Origin: Aeoliella mucimassa
GTDB lineage: Bacteria > Planctomycetota > Planctomycetia > Pirellulales > Lacipirellulaceae
Reading direction: 5' to 3'
Assembly: GCF_007748035.1 (NCBI RefSeq)
Contig: NZ_CP036278.1
Location: 6,014,001-6,078,000, forward strand
DNA: 64,000 bases
In this document: positions 25,808 to 34,499 of the stretch, piece by piece
Numbering within the stretch: position 1 is the stretch's first letter
Layout: every line of letters begins with the position of its first letter
Program-made: the position numbers and the translations under genes
The notes under the pieces: model-generated
What the model was told of the DNA's origin: nothing
What the model saw: only the letters and a program-made list of their open reading frames with translations
The model's database searches: none

Positions 25808-26969
25808 TACGCATTCTAATTTAAACCTGCGCGTTTGAGCCGCCATCAACATACGGGGCGGCACAGACGGTTTTGATGAGTTCTTCGTTGAGCACGGCGG
25901 TCCGCCATGCGGTCATGGCCGCTTCTTCCAAGTCATCGTAGTCGTCGTAGGCCCGGTTGCTCCAGAAGTGGCTTTTGAGGTAATGCCAGAGGTTTTCGAT
26001 TGGGTTAAGTTCAGGGCTGTAGGGCGGCAGTTGCACCAGCGACACGTTTTCTGGGACCTGAATTGCCTTGCTGGTGTGGAAGCCGGCGCCATCCCAGATC
26101 ATCACGGCGTGCTCGCCCTCGGGGATCGTTTCGGAGAACGATTCCAAGAACGAGTTAATGATCTTCGTGTTCAGTTGCGGGCTCAGCAGGCCCTCGGCGT
26201 GTCCGGTTTCCGGGCAGACCGCCCCAATCACCCACAAGTATTCGTATTCGGTTTGACGGACGGCGGTCGGTCGGGAGCCCCGCTCGGCCCACAGGTTGGT
26301 GTTGGTCCCCTGCTGTCCGAACCGTGATTCGTCCTGGAAGTAGACCCGCAGCTGTTTATGGGGATGCTCCGCGGCGATCTCCTTGATTCGCTCAGGCCAC
26401 TCCCGCTTGAACGCCTCGATCTTTTCAGGGTCTGCTTTGCGATGACGCGGCCTGGGACGCAGGTAGCTGTAGCCCAATCGGTGTAGCAGCCAGTACACCG
26501 CAGGCAACGACCGCCTCACGCCGAACTCCTCGGCCAAGATGCGTTGGAAGTCCTTGCCCCGCAACGAGCAGACAAGGTCTTCGCTCGTTGGCCCTGCCGC
26601 GAGACGCTCACGAAACGTCTGCTCTTGGTCGGCTGTGAGTGGCAGGTTCAACGACCCACCGCGGTGGTCGTCCAGCCCCGCCAGCCCGTGTCGATTGTAT
26701 CGGGCGACCCACTCCTGGCACGCCCGTCGCGATAGCCCAACAGCGGCTGCCACAGCGGGGGCCGTCCAGCCCTCGTGACCTAAGATCAGAATCCGCAACC
26801 GCTTGGAGCGATTGACGTTCTTCTCCACACGCTCCAATCGCTTTAACTCCGCAAGCGGAAGATGCCCCGCCACTTTCATCGCGACCTCCATGTTCTCGGA
26901 AAGTCGCATTATGATGGGGGGAATAGGAAAGCGCAATAGAAAGCGCGCAGCTCTTCTTTAGAATGCGTA
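25808..26969. mobile_element. IS630-family insertion sequence, intact
   Basis: Terminal inverted repeats TACGCATTCTAA at 25808-25819 and TTAGAATGCGTA at 26958-26969 are perfect for 12 bases, including the TA that IS630 elements duplicate. A further GCGCG-type match lies inside each end. The element is about 1.16 kb and carries one intact transposase gene on the minus strand. It sits only 15 bp before the start codon of the isoaspartyl peptidase gene and 111 bp after the small membrane gene. Confidence 0.9.
25821..26909 (-). CDS. IS630-family transposase
   Basis: About 362 residues from the ATG at 26909 (a TTG at 26936 and an ATG at 26879 behind GGAGGT are other options). The N-terminal HTH region contains WTAPAVAAAVGLSRRACQEW. 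The DDE catalytic residues are Asp in YFQDESRFG, Asp in VMIWDGAGFH and Glu in ELNPIENLWHYL. The frame is intact from end to end, so the element may still be mobile. It uses the minus strand while its neighbours are plus. Confidence 0.95.
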   Translation of the reverse strand: MRLSENMEVAMKVAGHLPLAELKRLERVEKNVNRSKRLRILILGHEGWTAPAVAAAVGLSRRACQEWVARYNRHGLAGLDDHRGGSLNLPLTADQEQTFRERLAAGPTSEDLVCSLRGKDFQRILAEEFGVRRSLPAVYWLLHRLGYSYLRPRPRHRKADPEKIEAFKREWPERIKEIAAEHPHKQLRVYFQDESRFGQQGTNTNLWAERGSRPTAVRQTEYEYLWVIGAVCPETGHAEGLLSPQLNTKIINSFLESFSETIPEGEHAVMIWDGAGFHTSKAIQVPENVSLVQLPPYSPELNPIENLWHYLKSHFWSNRAYDDYDDLEEAAMTAWRTAVLNEELIKTVCAAPYVDGGSNAQV

Positions 26970-26984
26970 TTACTCGCCTGGGAT

Positions 26985-28007
26985 ATGACTGCCATGGATG
27001 GAACTGCGGACGATCAACCCAACAGCAATCCACGCTGGGTGCTGGTGCTCCATGGCGGAGCCGGCAGCATTCCCGGCGACTCGCCCGACGACATTCGCAC
27101 TGGCTACGAAAACGGAGTGCGCCAGGCGATGCAGGTGGGAGTGGAACTGCTGGAGCAAGGCAAGTCGGCGGTGGATGTCGCCGAAGCGGTGGTGGTTTGC
27201 CTGGAAGACTCGCCGATTTTCAACGCTGGCAAAGGTTCGGTTTTCACCGGCGCAGGAGTTCATGAACTCGACGCTTGCATCATGGATGGCAGCACGCTGT
27301 CGTCCGGCGCGGTGACCAACGTCAACCAATTGAAGAACCCCATCCGCGCCGCCCGCCATGTGATGGACGACACCCGTCATATGCTGCTGGCTTGCGAAGG
27401 GGCCGAAGAGTTCGCCCTGGCTGCTGGATGCGAGCACGTGGACCAATCGTATTACTTCACGAGCCGACGCTTCCACGCCCTCAATCGCTATCGGGAGCGT
27501 CGCAACCTCGAACCGCTCGCGACCCCCGGCTATCCCTTGGAGCCAGGGCAGGGGATCGAGCCCGATGCTAGCGCCGACGAACCGGGCAACACGGTCGGCT
27601 GCGTGGTGCTCGACGCCGAGGGGCATCTCGCCGCGGCCACCAGCACCGGCGGGCTGAATGGCAAAATGGCAGGACGGGTCGGCGACACCCCGATCGTCGG
27701 TGCGGGAACGTACGCCAACCAGTTTTGCGGTGTCAGCGGTACCGGCATCGGCGAAGAGTACATGCGACACGTGCTGTGCGCCCGAGTTGCCTGGCTGGTC
27801 GAAGCAGGCCAAACGCCAGAGCAAGCGGTGCAGCACTGCCTGACCAATATTCTGAAACCCAACCAAGGCGGGCTGATTGCCATCGGTGCGGATGGTCAGG
27901 TGACCGCGCTGAGCAACACCGGTTCGATGCCCCATGCGATTGCCGACTCAAACGGTCGGCGTGAGATCGGTATATGGATGGACCCCCCCGCTCTCAACGA
28001 AAACTAG
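26985..28007 (+). CDS. Isoaspartyl peptidase/L-asparaginase (Ntn hydrolase)
   Basis: A 340-residue plant-type asparaginase precursor. Such enzymes autocleave to expose a nucleophilic Thr. Here the candidate is Thr in EPGNTVGCVVLDAEGHLAAA, with the downstream GGLNGKMAGRVGDTPIVGAGTYA block that binds substrate. The N-terminal VLHGGAGSIPGD is also characteristic. It hydrolyses beta-aspartyl dipeptides and often asparagine. No signal peptide, so cytoplasmic. Its start codon at 26985 lies 15 bp after the right end of the IS630 element, so the native leader has been separated from it. Confidence 0.92.
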   Translation: MTAMDGTADDQPNSNPRWVLVLHGGAGSIPGDSPDDIRTGYENGVRQAMQVGVELLEQGKSAVDVAEAVVVCLEDSPIFNAGKGSVFTGAGVHELDACIMDGSTLSSGAVTNVNQLKNPIRAARHVMDDTRHMLLACEGAEEFALAAGCEHVDQSYYFTSRRFHALNRYRERRNLEPLATPGYPLEPGQGIEPDASADEPGNTVGCVVLDAEGHLAAATSTGGLNGKMAGRVGDTPIVGAGTYANQFCGVSGTGIGEEYMRHVLCARVAWLVEAGQTPEQAVQHCLTNILKPNQGGLIAIGADGQVTALSNTGSMPHAIADSNGRREIGIWMDPPALNEN

Positions 28008-28073
28008 CCAACGATCGATTAAGAGAGCGAGGGGATCCTTGATCCTGTCCCCAAACAAGCAGCCGCGCGAGGC

Positions 28074-29729
28074 TTAACTTGGTTGCGTCGCGGTCACATG
28101 CATGTAGGTGGTGTAACCGCCACTTAGGTTGCGTGCTTGGAATCCGTGTTCCAGCAGAATACGGGTGGCCATGTAGCCGCGCTGGCCGACTTTGCAGTAC
28201 GCGACGATCGGTTGATCCTTCGGCAAATCGTCGAGGTGATCACGCAGTTCGTCGAGCGGAATGTTCTTCGCTCCGTCGATGGCTCCATCGGCAAACTCCT
28301 GCGGAGTGCGAACATCGAGCAGCAGAGCGTCGTCCAGCTCGCCTTGCACTAGAGCGGTCGAGTGGGCGACTGGTTGGTCGCCACGCATCGCACCTGCAGC
28401 AATGAAGCCTGCCATGTTCACGGGATCCTTGGCCGATCCGTATTGAGGAGCGTAGCAGAGTTCGGCCTCTTCGAGGTCCTCCACGGTCATCCCAGCCTGA
28501 ATCGCCATGGCGAGCACGTCGGTCCGCTTGTCGATGCTCTCGGTGCCGACGATCTGCCCGCCGAGCAACCGCCCCGACTTCGGATCGAACAACACCTTGA
28601 TCGACATCCCTTTCGCACCAGGGTAGTAGCCGGCATGGCTACCTGGGTGCAGGTAGACCTTCTCGTACTCCAACCCCATGCGCTGGCACACTTTTTCGCT
28701 CAACCCGGTCATGGCCGCGCCGTGTTTCCAAAGTCCCACGATGGCGGTGCCTTGCGTTCCGCGATACTTCGAGTCGCGACCAAAAATGTGATCGGCCGCG
28801 ATGCGTCCCTGACGGTTCGCCGGACCTGCCAGCGGTATCTGCACCGGAGTGCCCGATACGACTTCCGTTACTTCGATCGCATCGCCCACTGCGTAGATGT
28901 CGGGATCGTTAGTCTGCTGGTGAGCGTTTACCTGAATGCCGCCGCGTTGGGCGACGTTCAGCTCGGCATTCACCGCCAGCATGTTTTCGGGGCGGACTCC
29001 GATGGAGAGCACCACGAAATCGGCCGGCAGCACTTCGCCGTTAGAGAGCACCACTTCCAGATGATCACCCGCTTGGCGGAACTCGCTGGCTTGGGTCCCC
29101 AAGTGGAGCGACACTCCTTTCTCAAGTAGCAACGTCTCGAGCGGGGCGATCATCTCGGCATCCCACGGCGGCAGAATCTGCGTGTTGAGTTCCACCACTG
29201 CGGTTTCGAGTCCGCGATGCACCAGGTTCTCGGCCATTTCGATGCCGATGAATCCTGCGCCGATAATCACCGCCCGCTTCGCTTCGCGAGTCGCACTCGC
29301 CAGCCGATCGGCGTCGTCCAAGTTGCGTAGGGTGTAGATGCCTGGCAAATCGATCCCTGGGATCGGCGGTCGAAACGGAGCGGCCCCCGGCGCGAGAATC
29401 AACTTGTCGTAACTCTCGGTGTACTCCTCGCCGGTGTCGAGGCGTTTGATCGTCACCTGCTTCGCCTTGCGATCGATCGACTCGACCGATTCACGAATAC
29501 GCACATCGAGTTGGTAACGCTGACGAAGCCGTTCGACAGGGCTCACGAGCAGCTTGTCTCGCGATTCAATCGTGCCACCCACGTAGTAAGGCATGCCGCA
29601 GTTGGCGAACGACGGGTCGCTGCCTCGTTCGACGAGGATGATTTCGGCCGATTCCGATAACCTACGTGCCCGAGCGGCCGCGCTGGCCCCACCGGCGACA
29701 CCACCGACGATAACAATCTTCATGATCAT
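28074..29729 (-). CDS. CoA-disulfide reductase with C-terminal rhodanese domain
   Basis: A 551-residue flavoprotein. The FAD-binding start VIVGGVAGGASAAARARR and the active Cys44 in SFANCGMPYYVGG mark a CoA-disulfide reductase (CoADR) of the pyridine nucleotide-disulfide family. The central NAD(P)H region (VIIGAGFIGIEMAEN) and dimerisation domain follow. The C-terminal about 95 residues are a rhodanese with Cys512 in VAYCKVGQRGYMA. CoADR-rhodanese fusions act on CoA persulfide and polysulfide. It is the last gene of the ArsR-rhodanese module, 46 bp after the preceding gene. ATG at 29729 or 29723 both possible. Confidence 0.95.
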   Translation of the reverse strand: MIMKIVIVGGVAGGASAAARARRLSESAEIILVERGSDPSFANCGMPYYVGGTIESRDKLLVSPVERLRQRYQLDVRIRESVESIDRKAKQVTIKRLDTGEEYTESYDKLILAPGAAPFRPPIPGIDLPGIYTLRNLDDADRLASATREAKRAVIIGAGFIGIEMAENLVHRGLETAVVELNTQILPPWDAEMIAPLETLLLEKGVSLHLGTQASEFRQAGDHLEVVLSNGEVLPADFVVLSIGVRPENMLAVNAELNVAQRGGIQVNAHQQTNDPDIYAVGDAIEVTEVVSGTPVQIPLAGPANRQGRIAADHIFGRDSKYRGTQGTAIVGLWKHGAAMTGLSEKVCQRMGLEYEKVYLHPGSHAGYYPGAKGMSIKVLFDPKSGRLLGGQIVGTESIDKRTDVLAMAIQAGMTVEDLEEAELCYAPQYGSAKDPVNMAGFIAAGAMRGDQPVAHSTALVQGELDDALLLDVRTPQEFADGAIDGAKNIPLDELRDHLDDLPKDQPIVAYCKVGQRGYMATRILLEHGFQARNLSGGYTTYMHVTATQPS

Positions 29730-29775
29730 TCAATGAGGTTAGAGTTTTTCAAATGGACAGATGCCCTGCGGCATG

Positions 29776-30333
29776 TCAGGCGGCACTCTTCACGTTGGTG
29801 GTGCAGCAACTGGTATCGGTGACCTGGTTCCAAGGCATCCGAGCCAGCAGCATGCCCATGCCACACGTGTCGGTCACGCCAGCAAACACCAAGCCCGCTC
29901 CCACAAACCCCGACAAGGCAATCCAGGCTGGGTGCACGAAGCTCAGCCCGACGCCAGTCAGCACAAGCAGTCCGGCCGCGATGCGAACTTGGCGTTCGAG
30001 CGAGATGGCCTTCTTGCCTTTCACCACCGGCATGCCGGCTGCGTGGCAACCCATGGTACCACCTTCCACGTTCACAATGTTCTGCACGCCGGCGGCATCG
30101 AGCTTTTGGCAAGCCTGGGCCGAGCGGCCCCCCTTCTGACAAACCACGTACAACGGCTCGTCTTCCGAGCGCTGCGGCACATTATCAGCCGACAGCCGAT
30201 CGAGGGGAACATTCATCGCTCCGCGAACATGGATTTCGCGAAACTCAACCGGCGTACGCACGTCGATCAACGTCACGTTACCGCTGTTGTGAACTTGCTT
30301 GAACTCTTCAGGACTCATGTTTTGAACGGCCAT
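29776..30333 (-). CDS. Rhodanese-DUF2892 membrane protein (YgaP-like)
   Basis: A 185-residue protein from the ATG at 30333, which lies behind AAGGAG. An N-terminal rhodanese domain (about 5-100) has its catalytic Cys65 in VVCQKGGRSAQ. Two transmembrane helices (about 115-155) form the DUF2892 part, and a Cys-rich tail (Cys157, Cys176, Cys177) follows. YgaP-like proteins carry sulfane sulfur at the membrane. The open frame runs up to 30420, but that extension is inconsistent with the family. It is between the ArsR gene and the CoADR gene, consistent with persulfide transfer or detoxification. Confidence 0.92.
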   Translation of the reverse strand: MAVQNMSPEEFKQVHNSGNVTLIDVRTPVEFREIHVRGAMNVPLDRLSADNVPQRSEDEPLYVVCQKGGRSAQACQKLDAAGVQNIVNVEGGTMGCHAAGMPVVKGKKAISLERQVRIAAGLLVLTGVGLSFVHPAWIALSGFVGAGLVFAGVTDTCGMGMLLARMPWNQVTDTSCCTTNVKSAA

Positions 30334-30353
30334 TGCCAGGCTCCTTCTATTGT

Positions 30354-30370
30354 TTGTAACATCGCGACAA
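30354..30370. promoter_or_regulatory. Operator-like sequence before the rhodanese-DUF2892 gene
   Basis: GTAACATCGCGA at 30356-30367 shares 11 of 12 bases with GTAACATCACGA at 30774-30785 in front of the ArsR gene. Flanking TTGT/ACAA extends symmetry. Likely a second binding site for the local repressor. Confidence 0.5.
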
Positions 30371-30427
30371 TACGACATTTCATTTGTGACAGTTTCCCGA
30401 ATCACACGCAGCTTTTGCATCGACCGA

Positions 30428-30739
30428 CTACTTGGTACCGAATCGGGTCTCGATGCAGGTCATAATCGACGCCAGATGAGGTTCTCCCACCGAGTAGTAC
30501 CGCTTGCGGCCATCCTTGGTGCTCTCGAGCAGGCCACAGCGTTGCATCAATCGCAGATGCTCCGAAGCCATATGGCTAGGAATCTCGCACGCCTCGGCCA
30601 GCTCGCCTACCGTGTATTCATCCTGCAGCAGCATTTGCACCATGCGAAGGCGATGGGGGTGTGCCAGCGTTCGCAGGCACTCGGCCGCTTGGTCGAGGGC
30701 ACCCAGGTTCGTCAGTCGCATTTCGTTTGCATTTGCCAT
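30428..30739 (-). CDS. ArsR/SmtB-family transcriptional repressor
   Basis: A 103-residue winged-helix repressor (ALDQAAECLRTLAHPHRLRMVQML, VGELAEACEIPSHMASEHLRLMQ as the HTH, then RKRYYSV wing). It lacks the ELCVCDL metal site of ArsR proper. It has four Cys (21, 51, 68, 95), so thiol or persulfide sensing is more plausible than metal sensing; this is inference. It opens a three-gene minus-strand set with rhodanese-DUF2892 and CoADR genes. AGGAGG lies 12 bases before the ATG. Confidence 0.9.
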   Translation of the reverse strand: MANANEMRLTNLGALDQAAECLRTLAHPHRLRMVQMLLQDEYTVGELAEACEIPSHMASEHLRLMQRCGLLESTKDGRKRYYSVGEPHLASIMTCIETRFGTK

Positions 30740-30768
30740 AGTTTTCGATTGCCTCCTACACTCAAATA

Positions 30769-30788
30769 TATCGTAACATCACGATATG
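30769..30788. promoter_or_regulatory. Perfect palindromic operator before the ArsR gene
   Basis: ATATCGT (30769-30775), a 6-base spacer AACATC, ACGATAT (30782-30788). It lies 30 bp before the ArsR start and is a natural target for autoregulation. The core is repeated at 30356. Confidence 0.75.
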
Positions 30789-30925
30789 TCAATTCACTTA
30801 TTCTCACAAAATCTCACAGCGGGTCGCCGCACGCCTTTTTGTCGACTTTCTAGCGGTTCGCCCGGCTAACCGGATCGGGGCAATCTCCCTTCGAGCACCA
30901 TCGCGGCCCAGGTAGAAATGGGCGC

Positions 30926-30963
30926 ATAAAAAAACCGAAGGGACCCGATTGGGTCCCTCCGGC
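30926..30963 (-). terminator. Terminator of the MMPL exporter transcript
   Basis: Stem ccg-agggaccc / gggtccct-cgg (30935-30963 approx.) with loop GATT. On the minus strand it is followed by a run of T. It lies about 210 bp after the exporter stop codon. Confidence 0.75.
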
Positions 30964-31173
30964 GTCGCTATTCGCGGGTCGTAGAAGTATGATCAGTGCG
31001 GGTGTGCGAACAGCTGGATGGATGAATGTGAGCAACAAGTAAGTGTCACAACCGTAGTCTCGTTACTTGGTACGTCTGAGTCAATCAGGGCGCAAGGGAA
31101 AATAGAAGAATTTAACATTATCGTCATCTTTTCCCACACTGCGCTAGCAGTGACGGCTACCAAGTTGGCGCTG

Positions 31174-34008
31174 TTAACTTGCCGATTTGGTAATGGATGC
31201 ATCTTTCGAGCGAGCCGCTGTCGGCTGCTTGGCTGATTTCGCCGGAGTGCTAGTTGCATCGGCTTCTTGCGGTTCGTTCTCGCTGGCAGAAGGGTCTTCT
31301 TCCTTTCCAGACATCAAAGCAAAGAAGCAAGGAACTACCACGGTACGCACGAAGAACGTATCGAGTAGTACACCAAGCGAGAGCGAGAATCCCAGCTCGA
31401 TCATACCGCGAAGCGTACCGGTGGTCATCGCGATGAACGTGCCGGCCATGATGATGCCGCAACTGGTGATGATGCCACCGGTCTGCACCATTGCTTTACG
31501 CAGGCCGCGACGTGGGCCGAGCTTTTCTTGCTCCTCGAAAACACGCGTGGTGAGGTAGATGTTGTAGTCTTGTCCCACTGCGATGAGGATCACGAACAAG
31601 AAGACCGGTGCCTTCCAGTCGAGCCCATCGAAGGTATCGCCGTAGAACCAGCCGAAGAAGATCTCGGTCAGGCCGATCGTTCCGTAGTACGAAAGCAGTA
31701 CGGTGATAATCAAGTACACGCAGACCATCGGTCGGCGGAGAATCAACACGATCACTGCGAACACCGCGCCGACGACCCACATCTTGATCGTGGTCTCGTC
31801 GCGCGAGGTGACGTTCTGCAAGTCACGCATACCAGGCGTGGTGCCGATGTATTCGAACGTGGCCCCTTTCCAGGCCCCCAGTCCCTCGCGCACTTTCTGC
31901 CAGGCGTCGTTGCCGCTGGCAAACCATTCGGGCGCTTGCTCGGGAAGCTGCTCACCGCGACTGATCGCACCGAGTTTCTCTTCGAGCACGTCGACGATCT
32001 TGCGGGCGTCGCGGGAGAAGGGATCTTTATCGAGCACCAAGTGCAACTGTGTCACTCGCCCAGCGTACTCGCCGGTCTCGGAAACAAACGTGCTTTTCGC
32101 GAGTGGGCTGCCGGCCACGGCCAACGCGGTAAGGTTCTCACTACTGGTCGGATCACCGCCGCGCGGCTTGTACAAACTGCGGACGTCGGCCACTCCTTCG
32201 ACGTTGTACAAGTACATATTCAGGTAGGCGATCGAGTAGTTGCCCTTCTCGTTCAACTGCCCCTCCGGCAAGTAGGCAACCACCGACATCGGGGCACTTT
32301 CACCTGGCGGGAAGTACTCGCGAATCAACTCGGTGCCTTGCTTGCTGGCGCGATCCTCGGCCAACTCGTTCATGAAGTCGTGCGTTACCTGCACGTCGAG
32401 GCCTTCGAGAATAAACACCGCAGCGATGCCCAACGCCCCCCAGAGAATCCAACCGGGACGCTTCAGCACCTGCACGGCCACCCAGTTCCAGAGCGGCGAC
32501 ATGCGACGCATTTGGTCGTCGAACGATTCGCCCTCGCGAGCTTCGTGATCTTCGTTGTGAATGCCGAACGGCCAGAACACCACCTTGCCGAACGCTCGCA
32601 ACAGCGAGGGGGCAAACGAAATGCACGCCAGCAATGCGACAAACAAACAGATGGCAACTACCGGGCCAGAGTAAACGAACTTGCCGTACTCGGCGAAGAA
32701 CATCGTGGCCAAACCAAGAATGGTAGTAAACGCACTCGCGGCCAGTGCGTCGCCGACGTTCGACAGCGCGGTGCCCGACGCTTTGTTGATATCGGTGCCA
32801 AGCCCCAGCTCTTCCTTAAATCGCGAGATCAAGAACAAGCAGAAGTCGGTACCCGCACCAAACAGAATCACGATCACGAAGATCTTAGTGGTCGTGAAAA
32901 TCTTGAAGTCACTCGTAATGCCAAACAGGGTGATATTGCCGGGAGCAAAGTACTCGGCCAGCAAAGCGACCACGTCGCTCGCAACGCTCAAGCTGATCGC
33001 GATAGTCGCCATGGGGATGATTACCAACAGCGGTGAGCGATAGATCACGATCAAACAGAGGAACACCAGAATCACGGTAGTGGTCTCGGTGCTCTTCAAG
33101 CTCTCGGCGACCGACGCTTGCATGTCGCCGCCGATCATGGCCGAACCACTGAGGCCGATGTCGAGCCCCTCGGGCTTGTTTGGATCCTGCCGAGCGGCAT
33201 CCACCAATTCGGTGACGGCTCTGAGGATGCCGACGTTCTCGGTGGCCATCATGTCGGTGGTCAAACGCCCGACCACCATCACCGCGTGGCCCTCCAAACG
33301 GGCTTCGTTGGAGTCGGCCGATGTGGGACGAGCCGAGCGACGATTGTTCTTGAGCATCTGCCCGACCACGGGAGTCAGCTCGGTCCAGACCCGGTTCTGC
33401 GGATCCGCCCACGGCAGGTTCACGTAGTCCACCATATCGCCGACCGTGGTGAACGCCTTCACCGGATCGGTCGGCGGTACCGCGTTGAACTTCTTGATCC
33501 ACTCATCGACGAGTTCGGTGACTTCGGTGGCCGACAACCCTAGCGACGGAACCGGTGGAGCCGACTCGCCGGAGTCGCTTGCGGCTGCTTCCGCTTGCTC
33601 AAGAGTTACCAGCAAGGTCTCGGGAGTGATGTTCGTGGGATCGCTGCCGAACTTCTCGACAATCAGGTTCTTGAGTGCCTGTAGATTCTCTGTATTGTTG
33701 TGATCGACGTGGGCCAGCTTGTTTGCGACGTCGATCGCGTACTGGCGATCAAGTTTGTCGAGCGGGCGATCGGGCCGGGCAAAGACCAGCGCGATTTGGC
33801 TTTTGACATTCTCATCGGGGAATGCCTTTTTCAACAGTTCAATGCCACGGCGGCTAGTGGAGTTCTCTGGCAGGTAATCGAAGTCGCCATCCAGAGCTAC
33901 GTCTTTCCAGCTCGGGGCGACCATCTTCAAACCAATGGCCAGAACGATCCAACCGACTAGAAGCACCAGCCAGAAGCGGTTCACCAATTTTCCCAGTGCA
34001 TCAAACAT
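31174..34008 (-). CDS. MMPL/RND-superfamily transporter
   Basis: A 944-residue membrane protein from the ATG at 34008 (MFDALGKLVNRFWLVLLVGW). The longer frame to 34149 adds a Ser/Pro-rich piece unlike the family. Two halves each have one N-terminal helix, a large periplasmic loop and a bundle of helices (TTTVILVFLCLIVIYRSPLL, and VVGAVFAVIVLILRRPMVCVY with GQDYNIYLTTRVFEEQ). This is the MMPL (mycobacterial membrane protein large) layout used for lipid or hydrophobic-molecule export. A polar C-terminal tail follows. Substrate unknown. Confidence 0.9.
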   Translation of the reverse strand: MFDALGKLVNRFWLVLLVGWIVLAIGLKMVAPSWKDVALDGDFDYLPENSTSRRGIELLKKAFPDENVKSQIALVFARPDRPLDKLDRQYAIDVANKLAHVDHNNTENLQALKNLIVEKFGSDPTNITPETLLVTLEQAEAAASDSGESAPPVPSLGLSATEVTELVDEWIKKFNAVPPTDPVKAFTTVGDMVDYVNLPWADPQNRVWTELTPVVGQMLKNNRRSARPTSADSNEARLEGHAVMVVGRLTTDMMATENVGILRAVTELVDAARQDPNKPEGLDIGLSGSAMIGGDMQASVAESLKSTETTTVILVFLCLIVIYRSPLLVIIPMATIAISLSVASDVVALLAEYFAPGNITLFGITSDFKIFTTTKIFVIVILFGAGTDFCLFLISRFKEELGLGTDINKASGTALSNVGDALAASAFTTILGLATMFFAEYGKFVYSGPVVAICLFVALLACISFAPSLLRAFGKVVFWPFGIHNEDHEAREGESFDDQMRRMSPLWNWVAVQVLKRPGWILWGALGIAAVFILEGLDVQVTHDFMNELAEDRASKQGTELIREYFPPGESAPMSVVAYLPEGQLNEKGNYSIAYLNMYLYNVEGVADVRSLYKPRGGDPTSSENLTALAVAGSPLAKSTFVSETGEYAGRVTQLHLVLDKDPFSRDARKIVDVLEEKLGAISRGEQLPEQAPEWFASGNDAWQKVREGLGAWKGATFEYIGTTPGMRDLQNVTSRDETTIKMWVVGAVFAVIVLILRRPMVCVYLIITVLLSYYGTIGLTEIFFGWFYGDTFDGLDWKAPVFLFVILIAVGQDYNIYLTTRVFEEQEKLGPRRGLRKAMVQTGGIITSCGIIMAGTFIAMTTGTLRGMIELGFSLSLGVLLDTFFVRTVVVPCFFALMSGKEEDPSASENEPQEADATSTPAKSAKQPTAARSKDASITKSAS

Positions 34009-34499
34009 GGGGCTTTGCGGTTCGAGAGAGATAGGCGGGGGGGAAGTTAGGCCGCTCGCGAGGGGTAGGCCGCCAAGGCGACCTGACTCGCGAGGCGATT
34101 GAGACGATTCGATGTATTTTTGGGCTACTTGCGATCGGCCTACCAACAACGGAAAGCCTGAGCATCATTCCGGTGAGATCGTCCCAAGCCCATGATGTTA
34201 TCCCGTTTGTGACGACAGTCCTAGTGTTCAGACCACTCGCAAAACCCAGATTCACAGGCCGGAAATCTCCCTAATCGCTACTACGTACCTACTCTCCTGC
34301 TGTTACAGGCCAACCTGCCTTTTTTCCCAGGTGGCACGGAGTATCGCCTGTAAGTGCGACAGTTGTCCCCGCATCTCTCCCACACTCCCCACTCGCACAA
34401 CACCCCCCACATGAGGTAATGCAGGGGACAACCGCAACACCCGGCGAAATAATGCTCGGTATTGATGCTCATCCCCTTTCGAACTGCTGGGAGCTTGCC
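34009..34499. other. Divergent intergenic region, MMPL/esterase
   Basis: 491 bp between divergent genes, presumably with both promoters. A weak hairpin-like tract near 34310-34345 is present. GGGAG lies just before the ATG at 34500. No gene seen: the two short open frames have no support. Confidence 0.4.

Larger units (their letters stand above)
30740..31173. other. Intergenic region, ArsR/MMPL
   Basis: 434 bp. Beyond the ArsR operator at 30769 and the terminator at 30929 I see no gene. Both flanking genes are on the minus strand, so it holds the ArsR promoter and the end of the exporter transcript. Confidence 0.5.

Noticed and set aside
31174-34149. MMPL start at 34149
   Set aside because: Adds a Ser/Pro-rich segment before the canonical first membrane helix; the ATG at 34008 fits the family.
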